From the NCBI GenBank assembly GCA_964565415.1, contig CAZMEX010000003.1, forward strand, positions 1 to 64,000: DNA of 64,000 nucleotides, written 5' to 3'. The stretch comes from JAIOSM01 sp964565415. Lineage in GTDB: Bacteria > Desulfobacterota > Desulfobacteria > Desulfobacterales > Desulfobacteraceae. Each line of letters begins with the position of its first letter. Within the stretch, counting starts at the first letter, position 1. The notes beneath the pieces are model-generated. The model saw only the letters and a list, made by a program, of their open reading frames with translations. It was not told the DNA's origin and did no database searches. Both the position numbers and the translations under genes were made by a program. Of the stretch, positions 24,648 to 31,959 are shown piece after piece.

Positions 24648-26267
24648 ATGATGCCCATAAAAATGGAAAAGCCAAGCTTTAAAATTTTTCTGATTTTATT
24701 CTTGATTGCTCTGCTTACAGGTTGTGGTGGTCTCCCCTCGGACATTAAAAGTGCTTGTAAAAAAATACCGGGAAGGATTGATACGGGAAAATCATCTGTT
24801 GATAAAAACCATGACTCATATCTTAAATATATAAAAGCAGGTAAATTAAAAAAAATAAAACCTGCTTTTACAAAGGAAAACCTGGAAGGAGAGTTTAAGA
24901 AAGCCCATGGAGAACTTGATCGGGCAAAAACCCTTTATAAAACAAGTCTTTTGCCTTTATTGAAAAGCAATCAAGCAGAGCTTGCTCCAAAAGTAATAAA
25001 AGAACTCAAACGAATCAATGCTGCAATCAATGATGCAGAGAACAGATCAAAATATCCTTTGAAAAGGGTAAAACTTCTTTATGATATTTTGTTAAATATG
25101 GACAGTATACATAAAAAAGCTGTATCCCAATCAGGCAATATTGATAGGACTGTCAAGGAACTTCAGGAAAGCATTCTAAACCAGGCAAAAAATAATTTTC
25201 CAGATAAAACAGATAAAATCGAGACAAGATTTAACCAGTTAGTTTTAATGAACACTATTTCAAATACTGCCACAAAAAAGCTTGATAATGAATACTACAA
25301 CCATAAAAGAGGGAAAAAAGTCGATTATACTGTGATTGCTGATAGTGCTGCCCTGATAGATAAAAATTACGGACAAATAGAGGTGTTGAAAAATAAATTT
25401 TCCAAGGATATTGAAGGCTTATCAAAAAGTTATATAAAAATACTCAAAGATATGAAATCCATCCACTCTGTAGTTGTTAAAAGGGAATCATGGAATAATT
25501 ACCAGGATTATTACAACCCTTTTGTTGTAAGCTTTGTCCGGGAGATAAGTCCTGAAGTTTTTGAATTTATTGATTCTAATACTGTGGAGCCTATTGTTGA
25601 ACTCTATCCAGGCTGGAACAATTTAAAAATGAATAACCATATTGGCAATATGTGGGAAAAACTTAAGATCAATCCTTTGGAAAATTGGCCCCGGCAATAC
25701 AGACACGACAGTGCGTCTTTCTGGTTTGACAGTGTGAATACAAAATATTTTCATAAATATACCATTGTAGAAGGTGGAGAAAAATATGATACTGACTGGG
25801 AGCCTGTTTCCGAAGATATTTATGAAGCAAATTTTGAGTTTCTGGGCATGGCCTTACTTACCAAGCCCATTGGTATGTTTGAAGATGAAGCTGATACCAA
25901 GGCTACTCCTCCGGGCATGGGTTTTGTAGGCAATTCTGAATATGGGAAATGGGAAAAGAACAGCAGCGGTGGCAGTTTCTGGGTATGGTATGGTAAGTAT
26001 GCTCTTTTCAGCCACCTTCTAATGGGACCCATGCGGTATAGAAGCTGGCAGAGATACAATACAGGCTATAGAGGCAGAAGAGCATATTTTGGATCTACAT
26101 CGGGTAGTGCTGCAAGATATGGGACATATGGAACCTATACGAAAAAATCTTCCAGGTTTAAGAATACTTCCTTTGCAAAAATGGGTGGGTTTAAACAGAG
26201 CGCTCCTTCTGTAAGAGGCGCATCAAGCTCAATTCGCGGTGGTGGACCCAAAGGCAGGGGTAAATAA
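24648..26267 (+). CDS. Large lipoprotein with Arg/Gly-rich tail
   Basis: A 539-residue protein from ATG 24648, eight bases after AAGGA. The signal peptide ends in lipobox LLTGC (Cys at about 26). Residues about 30-290 are helical and Lys-rich, and could form a coiled-coil. Residues about 290-460 form a distinct domain with many aromatics (NNYQDYYNPF, WPRQYRHDSASFWFDS, GEKYDTDWEPVSEDI). The last 80 residues are low complexity, rich in Gly, Arg, Ser and Tyr (TGYRGRRAYFG, SSIRGGGPKGRGK). I recognise no family for the whole protein. It sits between the DUF4178-like and DUF350 genes, so an envelope-facing partner of that set is likely. Confidence 0.85.
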   Translation: MMPIKMEKPSFKIFLILFLIALLTGCGGLPSDIKSACKKIPGRIDTGKSSVDKNHDSYLKYIKAGKLKKIKPAFTKENLEGEFKKAHGELDRAKTLYKTSLLPLLKSNQAELAPKVIKELKRINAAINDAENRSKYPLKRVKLLYDILLNMDSIHKKAVSQSGNIDRTVKELQESILNQAKNNFPDKTDKIETRFNQLVLMNTISNTATKKLDNEYYNHKRGKKVDYTVIADSAALIDKNYGQIEVLKNKFSKDIEGLSKSYIKILKDMKSIHSVVVKRESWNNYQDYYNPFVVSFVREISPEVFEFIDSNTVEPIVELYPGWNNLKMNNHIGNMWEKLKINPLENWPRQYRHDSASFWFDSVNTKYFHKYTIVEGGEKYDTDWEPVSEDIYEANFEFLGMALLTKPIGMFEDEADTKATPPGMGFVGNSEYGKWEKNSSGGSFWVWYGKYALFSHLLMGPMRYRSWQRYNTGYRGRRAYFGSTSGSAARYGTYGTYTKKSSRFKNTSFAKMGGFKQSAPSVRGASSSIRGGGPKGRGK

Positions 26268-26295
26268 AACTAAATATAATTGAAGGAGAAATATA

Positions 26296-27153
26296 ATGGA
26301 TTATTCAGCAATGTTCTTGGGGTTTGGCAAAGGTTTTGCCTTTGTGACAATAAGTATTTTAATAATCTGGATTGCAAAATTAATGGCTGATCGCAGAACA
26401 ACAGAGTTTGATGATGATATCCATATTGATGATGGAAACCTTGCTGTCGGGCTTCGTAGGGCAGGACTTTATCTTGGGATTGCAATTGCTCTTTCATCGA
26501 CCATTGGCGGTGTTTCCAAAGGCTTTTTCTTTGATTTGCTAACCTTGTGCTTTGATGGTGCAGTAATTCTCGCAGCTCTTTTTTTCTGCCGATATATAAA
26601 TGATATAATCATGCTTGGGCATATAGATAATGATAAAGAGTGTATGAATGGCAATGCTGCCGTGGGAATAGTTGAAGCCTGCATGTACATAGCCACGGGC
26701 TTTATACTCAACGGAAGCTTGAACGGGTTGAGTAACAGTTTTATGGAGAGTATCCTGAGTACTTTGGTCTTTTTTATTCTTGGGCAATTTGCTCTTTTAC
26801 TATTTGGCTATCTTTATGAAGTCATTACGCCATTTGACGTGAGAAATGAAATAAAGAACAATAACCTTGCGGCAGGGCTTGGACTTGGAGGAATTCTGAT
26901 AGCTTTAGGGATTATTTTAAAAGGCAGTATTGAAGGTCCCTTTACAACCTGGAGCAATGATATTATAAGTTTTGGAATGTATGCCATATATGGGATAATA
27001 ATGTTGCTGATTTTCCGAATTATTATTGACAAAATTCTTCTTCCTACAACAAAACTTGCAGTGGAGATTACTGAAGATAAAAACGTTGCTGCCCTGTTGG
27101 TAGCTGAAAGTGCAATAATCGTTGTTGCAATAATCATTGCTGTTTCAATGTAA
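26296..27153 (+). CDS. DUF350 (YjfL-like) membrane protein with four repeats
   Basis: A 285-residue polytopic membrane protein behind AAGGAG. It has about eight helices arranged as four repeats, each starting with a polar N-x-A motif at the membrane edge: GNLAVGLRRAGLYLGIAIAL, GNAAVGIVEACMYIATGFIL, NNLAAGLGLGGILIALGIIL and KNVAALLVAESAIIVVAIII. This pattern is that of DUF350/YjfL, here as a tandem duplication of the usual domain. The family has no established function; members occur with PspA-like envelope stress genes and aminopropyltransferase genes. The stop codon abuts the next gene's GTG, indicating coupling. Confidence 0.88.
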   Translation: MDYSAMFLGFGKGFAFVTISILIIWIAKLMADRRTTEFDDDIHIDDGNLAVGLRRAGLYLGIAIALSSTIGGVSKGFFFDLLTLCFDGAVILAALFFCRYINDIIMLGHIDNDKECMNGNAAVGIVEACMYIATGFILNGSLNGLSNSFMESILSTLVFFILGQFALLLFGYLYEVITPFDVRNEIKNNNLAAGLGLGGILIALGIILKGSIEGPFTTWSNDIISFGMYAIYGIIMLLIFRIIIDKILLPTTKLAVEITEDKNVAALLVAESAIIVVAIIIAVSM

Positions 27154-28839
27154 GTGCTGATTTTTAATAAGATGCAAAATAAAAAAATTAATTTTGCATC
27201 AATACTCCTTTGCGGATGCATTTTTGCAAGTGGTGCCTGCGGTATAATACTGGAATATATCCAGGCAAGTATTGCCTCCATGATCCTTGGGAACTCCTTT
27301 GAACAGTGGGCAGTGGTCATAGGTCTTATGCTTTTCTGGATGGGTCTTGCAAGTCTGCTGCAGGTTCATATAAAGAAAAAACATCTGATTTATATGTTCA
27401 TCGCAGTAGAAACAGGACTTGCTCTTGTTGGCGGTTTTTCTCCAACTTTAACATATTATTCATACTCCCTGACATCCCACTATATTCTTGTATTATATTT
27501 TTTTGTAAGCTTTATAGGTATTATGATCGGGCTTGAAATTCCTATTATTATACGTATTAATAATGATTATACAAAAGAACTTAAGACAAATGTGGGTAAT
27601 ATCTTAAGTGCTGATTACTTAGGAAGCCTTTTAGGCGCACTAATATACGTCTATCTTATATTGAGATTTTTGCCCATTACCAAGGCTGCTTTTCTCACAG
27701 CTTTGGTAAATTTTATGCTTGCCTTTGCAACTTATCTCTATTTTTATTCAAAAAAACTTATCAAGAGTAAGATTCCTGCTGTGATAATGGTCATGACCAT
27801 AATTTTCATCGGCTATGGTTATAATAAAAGTGACCAGTGGAATATTCAAATTCAGCAACCTTTATATGATGACCCAATTATTCACACCCAAACCACTCAA
27901 TATCAGCATATTGTATTAACCCATTATAAACCTTTTAATGAGACACGGCTTTTTATTAATGGTAATCTTCAATTGTGCAGCCTTGATGAAGCAAGATATC
28001 ATGAACCCCTTGTTCATCCGGTTATGAACCTTGTGCCCCAGAAAAAGAGAATTCTTATCCTGGGCGGTGGTGATGGATGCGCATTAAGGGAAGTATTAAA
28101 ATATAAAGATGTAGAGCAGGTTATGCTTGTGGATCTTGATCCGGGCATGACCAGGCTTGCCATGGAACATCCCAAACTCAGGGAGATCAACAACAATGCT
28201 TTTAAAGACGCTCGTGTTCTGCTGCAATCCTTTGATGGCATAACATCAGGTGATGTAAAAGAGATTTACATGGAAAAGGAACCTTTTAAAAAAAACAGGT
28301 CCGGGCAAACAAAAAAAATAGCTGATGTAAGAATCATGAATGTTGATGCAGATAAGTTTCTTGAAAAAGTTCCAGGATCATGGGATGTTATTATTGTTGA
28401 TATGCCTGATCCTTCATCACCTGAACTTACAAAGCTTTACTCCAAGGAGTTTTATTTAAAAATTAAGCGCCATCTTTCTGTAAATGGAATTATGGTTGTC
28501 CAGGCAACATCTCCCTATTTTGCAAAGGAAAGTTTTCTCTGTATTGGCAGAACCATTCACAGTGCTGGCTTTTCCATATTGCCCTTCCACGAAAATGTGC
28601 CAAGTTTTGGCGATTGGGGATGGTATATTGCGTGGCAGCCTGGCATTAAAAAAGAAAAAATTATGGAAAAAATAGACAATATAAAAATTTCAGCTGAAAC
28701 AAACTTTCTAACCAGCGAAATCTTCAGAGCAGAGCTTGAGTTTGGAAAAAATCTCTTGAAAAGTGACAGAAGAGATATAAACACAATCATAAATCCCGTT
28801 CTTCTTTCAATATATACCCACGAGTGCTGGCAATATTAG
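27154..28839 (+). CDS. Membrane-bound polyamine aminopropyltransferase (spermidine synthase)-like protein
   Basis: A 561-residue fusion. The start is a GTG directly after the previous stop (an ATG at 27172 is an alternative). The N-terminal half (about 15-220) has seven hydrophobic helices. The C-terminal half (about 235-520) is a spermidine synthase fold. It has FINGNLQLCSLDEARYHEPLVHP, the SAM-binding ILILGGGDGCALREVLKY with acidic VDLDPGM, and the VDMPDPSSPELTKLYS loop bearing the catalytic Asp. Soluble homologues move an aminopropyl group from decarboxylated SAM to putrescine. In the membrane-bound branch the acceptor is not known. Its place between DUF350 and a lipid A enzyme points to an envelope substrate or local polyamine production (inference). 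Confidence 0.88.
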   Translation: MLIFNKMQNKKINFASILLCGCIFASGACGIILEYIQASIASMILGNSFEQWAVVIGLMLFWMGLASLLQVHIKKKHLIYMFIAVETGLALVGGFSPTLTYYSYSLTSHYILVLYFFVSFIGIMIGLEIPIIIRINNDYTKELKTNVGNILSADYLGSLLGALIYVYLILRFLPITKAAFLTALVNFMLAFATYLYFYSKKLIKSKIPAVIMVMTIIFIGYGYNKSDQWNIQIQQPLYDDPIIHTQTTQYQHIVLTHYKPFNETRLFINGNLQLCSLDEARYHEPLVHPVMNLVPQKKRILILGGGDGCALREVLKYKDVEQVMLVDLDPGMTRLAMEHPKLREINNNAFKDARVLLQSFDGITSGDVKEIYMEKEPFKKNRSGQTKKIADVRIMNVDADKFLEKVPGSWDVIIVDMPDPSSPELTKLYSKEFYLKIKRHLSVNGIMVVQATSPYFAKESFLCIGRTIHSAGFSILPFHENVPSFGDWGWYIAWQPGIKKEKIMEKIDNIKISAETNFLTSEIFRAELEFGKNLLKSDRRDINTIINPVLLSIYTHECWQY

Positions 28840-28852
28840 TTGGAAAAAGAAT

Positions 28853-29563
28853 ATGACTCAAAAACACATATTCAGATTCACACTGTTCATGCTCTTATCA
28901 TGTTTACTTATACTGATGTGGCTTATTCCTGTTACTGGTGAATATTTTAACAAATTTGATAGAGCAGTGTATTATTTCCTCAATGGAACTCTTAAAGACA
29001 AGAACAACTGGCAGATGTTATGGGCAGTTACAAATGCCCATATTTTTGATCTTGCAGAGGGTGTTTTTGTTCTTGTGATGCTGCTGTTCCATATGTATAC
29101 CAAATCAAATTTAAACAATAATGTAAAACCTTTGGGGCGATTTATCCTGTTTATTGTTTTTATTGTTATTTCAATAATCGTAAATAAAATCGTTGTTCTC
29201 TTTAGTTTGGAATTTATTGATTATCACAGACAAAGCCCATCATTAGTGCTTGATGGAGGAATAAGGTTGTCAGAAATAATTACATCTTTTGAGTTCAAGG
29301 ATGCCAGCAAAGATTGTTTTCCCGGCGATCATGCTGCTATCCTATTATGTTCAACATTCTACTTTTTTATCTATGGGAACAAAAAGGTGGGATTTGTATC
29401 ATGTTTTGTACTATTGCCTCTTATTCTCCCCCGGTTGGTAGTCGGAGCGCACTGGTTTACAGATTGCCTTATTGGCTCAACCTTTATTCTGATAAATACA
29501 TTCAATATATGGATAAATATCCCGATGATTAAAGATAAAATTCAAAAAAAGCTGAAACCTTGA
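28853..29563 (+). CDS. lpxT: LpxT-like Kdo2-lipid A phosphotransferase (PAP2 superfamily)
   Basis: A 236-residue membrane protein with about six helices. The PAP2 motifs are present in the LpxT variant form: FPGDHAA (in place of PSGH), PRLVVGAHWFTDCLIGS, and a degenerate first motif ending HRQSPSL. From memory of E. coli LpxT the match runs along the protein, including an AVTNAHIFD segment and RLSEII before KDASKDCFPGDH. LpxT works at the periplasmic face and transfers a phosphate from undecaprenyl diphosphate to the 1-phosphate of lipid A, making the 1-diphosphate form. Gene spacing of 13 bases after the aminopropyltransferase indicates cotranscription. A general PAP2 lipid phosphatase is the alternative. 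Confidence 0.78.
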   Translation: MTQKHIFRFTLFMLLSCLLILMWLIPVTGEYFNKFDRAVYYFLNGTLKDKNNWQMLWAVTNAHIFDLAEGVFVLVMLLFHMYTKSNLNNNVKPLGRFILFIVFIVISIIVNKIVVLFSLEFIDYHRQSPSLVLDGGIRLSEIITSFEFKDASKDCFPGDHAAILLCSTFYFFIYGNKKVGFVSCFVLLPLILPRLVVGAHWFTDCLIGSTFILINTFNIWINIPMIKDKIQKKLKP

Positions 29564-29594
29564 ACCTTGATGAACTCTTACTTTAATAAATATC

Positions 29595-29620
29595 AGGACA
29601 CCTTGACTCAAAGGTGGCCT
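29595..29620 (+). terminator. Weak hairpin after lpxT
   Basis: AGGACACCTT (29595-29604) pairs with AAGGTGGCCT (29611-29620) with one mismatch and a 6-base loop. No T-tract follows. It is the only end signal seen for the TelA-LpxT gene run, which is otherwise followed by about 340 bases lacking a recognised gene. Confidence 0.35.
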
Positions 29621-29701
29621 AGTAACTTTAGTATGGATATATTATTGGTATTTATTGTGTGTTGTGTATATGGATAACTTCTTGTATGGTAAAATAATAT
29701 T

Positions 29702-29854
29702 ATGAATATTATCAGGCAAAATGTATTTGAAGCAGAAGGTTTTATAACAAGCAGGCTTAAAAACTTTTATGAAATTGGATTTTTAACAGATTCAAACCCA
29801 TTAATTGGTCCTGATGAATTAGAGTGGGGCTTAAGATTCCCTCTTAAAAGTTAA
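29702..29854 (+). CDS. Possible small ORF, 50 residues
   Basis: The region 29564-29903 has no recognised gene. One short frame begins at ATG 29702 and ends with TAA at 29852-29854; it reads MNIIRQNVFEAEGF, then LKNFYEIGFLTDSNP and DELEWGLRFPLKS. The composition is protein-like, but there is no good ribosome binding site and no family. It may be a remnant or a genuine small protein. Confidence 0.25.
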   Translation: MNIIRQNVFEAEGFITSRLKNFYEIGFLTDSNPLIGPDELEWGLRFPLKS

Positions 29855-29903
29855 TACTCTCGTTTCAAAAATTGTTAAAAGCATATGGATTAAGAGCTTT
29901 AAA

Positions 29904-30782
29904 ATGACAGCAAAACAAAAATTTACCATTGCGTATTCAACCTGCCCAAATGATACATTTATTTTTAATGCCCTTGCCCATAACCTCATTGACACACAAA
30001 CATTAAAGTTCAATGTTACTCTGGCAGATGTGGAAACATTAAACCAAAGAGCTGAACATGGTCTTTATGATATTACAAAACTTTCATTTGCAGCTTTTGG
30101 CAAAGTTCGCCATAAATATAAATTGTTAAGAGTTGGTGCGGCTTTGGGGCGTGGATGCGGTCCGCTTTTTATTTCTCGTCCAGGCAGCAGTTTTGATATT
30201 TGCGGGAAACAGGTGATTGCAGTTCCAGGTCTTGGAACCACAGCATATCATCTCCTGTGCCTGTATCTGGATGATTTGTCTAAAAAAAACGGGGAATCAA
30301 TAAACCATCAAATTATCCCCATGCCCTTTGAAAAGATCATGCCCCATGTTTTATCAGGCAAATCAAAATTTGGAGTTATTATACATGAAGGAAGATTTGT
30401 ATATGAAAAAATGGGATTTGGGTTGGTACGTGACCTTGGACATTGGTGGGAAGAGAACACCCTATTACCAATTCCACTGGGATGTATCGCCATAAAAAAA
30501 GAGATTGAGACAGAGCATGCTTTGCATATCCAACATATAATATTAAAGAGTTTACACCACGCGCGGAAAAATCCAGATGCAGTATCTGGCTATATAAAAA
30601 AGAATGCCCAGGAACTTGATGATGATGTAATAGAGCAACATATTAATTTATATGTTAATGAGTTTACTGAAAATTTAGGAAAAACAGGGGAGAAGGCTGT
30701 AAGAGTCTTTTTTGAAAAAAATGAGAAAGCAGGTATGATTGCCAAAAACAATGAAGAGCTGTTTATATCGGATATGATATAG
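29904..30782 (+). CDS. mqnD: 1,4-dihydroxy-6-naphthoate synthase MqnD (futalosine pathway)
   Basis: A 292-residue periplasmic-binding-protein-like enzyme. It has the family start IAYSTCPNDTFIFNAL, then DVETLNQRA, VPGLGTTAYHLL, GVIIHEGRFVYE and LPIPLGCIAIKK. MqnD converts cyclic dehypoxanthine futalosine to 1,4-dihydroxy-6-naphthoate, a late step in the futalosine route to menaquinone. This implies the organism makes menaquinone that way, consistent with an anaerobic respirer. No other mqn genes are nearby, which is common. It precedes tilS by 12 bases. Confidence 0.93.
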   Translation: MTAKQKFTIAYSTCPNDTFIFNALAHNLIDTQTLKFNVTLADVETLNQRAEHGLYDITKLSFAAFGKVRHKYKLLRVGAALGRGCGPLFISRPGSSFDICGKQVIAVPGLGTTAYHLLCLYLDDLSKKNGESINHQIIPMPFEKIMPHVLSGKSKFGVIIHEGRFVYEKMGFGLVRDLGHWWEENTLLPIPLGCIAIKKEIETEHALHIQHIILKSLHHARKNPDAVSGYIKKNAQELDDDVIEQHINLYVNEFTENLGKTGEKAVRVFFEKNEKAGMIAKNNEELFISDMI

Positions 30783-30794
30783 ACAAAAGGTGCC

Positions 30795-31856
30795 ATGAAA
30801 AACCATCCAACAGACAAAGCTTTTATAGAACAAGCATGTGATATTGTCACCAGATTCAATCTGCTTGAGAAAAAAGACAAGGTTCTTGCCGGAGTCTCCG
30901 GCGGGTCTGATTCTGTGGCATTACTTCTCTTTTTACTTGCAATAAAGGAAAAATTTTCCCTTGAGATAGGAGTTGCCCACTTAAACCATATGCTAAGGGG
31001 AAAAGAGGCTGACAATGATGCAGTGTTTGTTAAAAACCTTGCTGAAAAATTAAACCTTCCCTGCTTTTCCGACAAACAAGATGTGGCAGCCTTTGCAAAG
31101 AAAAACCGATTATCCATGGAAGAGAGCGCAAGAGAGGTGAGATATTCTTTTTTAAAAAACACCCTGGGCAAGCATGGATATATGAAAATTGCATTGGGTC
31201 ATACCAGGGATGACAATGCAGAGCTGATTTTGATGAATATTATGAGAGGTTCCGGTACAAAGGGACTCACAGGCATTCCACCCAAAAGAGAAGGTTTGAT
31301 CATCAGACCATTAATTGAGATATCAAAACTGAAAATAGTTAAATTTCTTGAATCCATTGATCAAGATTTTGTAATTGACAGCTCTAACAATGATGATACA
31401 ATTTTAAGGAATTCAATTCGCAACTATTTTATCCCGTTAATTGAAGAAAAATATAATCCCAAAATAAAAGAATCTTTAATCAGGCTTTCAACCATAATAA
31501 AAGATGAAGATGCATGGATGGAAAACGAAACAAACCTGCTTTTTAAAAAATCAACAATAAGTCAAAAAAAAAATAAAATCGAGTTATCCATTGATATTGT
31601 TAATAACAGCCATGCTGCTTTGCAAAAAAGAGTAATTAGAAAGGCTGTGAAACAAATCAATGGCAGATTAAAAAGAATAAGTTTAGTGCATGTTGAAGAT
31701 GTTATAAAACTCAGCCTGTCCACAACCTCTGGCAAGAGTATCGATTTGCCTGATCAAATTCGAGTATATAAAAACAGATCAAGTTTAGTTTTTAAAAAAG
31801 AGGCTGTTCCATTGAGAAAACTTGGGAAAAAAAGAGGGTGTAAAAAGAGGGTGTAA
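30795..31856 (+). CDS. tilS: tRNA(Ile)-lysidine synthase TilS
   Basis: A 353-residue protein with the PP-loop ATP pyrophosphatase motif VLAGVSGGSDSVALL, VAHLNHMLRGKEA and the later GHTRDDNAELILMNIMRGSG and LIIRPLIEISK blocks. It modifies C34 of the CAU-anticodon tRNA(Ile) to lysidine so that it reads AUA. The C-terminal part (about 220-340) is the helical tRNA-binding region. Normal short form. Start ATG 30795 is 12 bases after mqnD, and the next gene is ftsH, a common pairing. Confidence 0.94.
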   Translation: MKNHPTDKAFIEQACDIVTRFNLLEKKDKVLAGVSGGSDSVALLLFLLAIKEKFSLEIGVAHLNHMLRGKEADNDAVFVKNLAEKLNLPCFSDKQDVAAFAKKNRLSMEESAREVRYSFLKNTLGKHGYMKIALGHTRDDNAELILMNIMRGSGTKGLTGIPPKREGLIIRPLIEISKLKIVKFLESIDQDFVIDSSNNDDTILRNSIRNYFIPLIEEKYNPKIKESLIRLSTIIKDEDAWMENETNLLFKKSTISQKKNKIELSIDIVNNSHAALQKRVIRKAVKQINGRLKRISLVHVEDVIKLSLSTTSGKSIDLPDQIRVYKNRSSLVFKKEAVPLRKLGKKRGCKKRV

Positions 31857-31959
31857 CATCTTTTTAAACTTGTTAAATTAAATTTTGTGTTTATTATTTG
31901 ATAGATCTTTATTACAAGGATTTTAAAGGTACATCTATTACAAGGGAAAGGGAATTATT

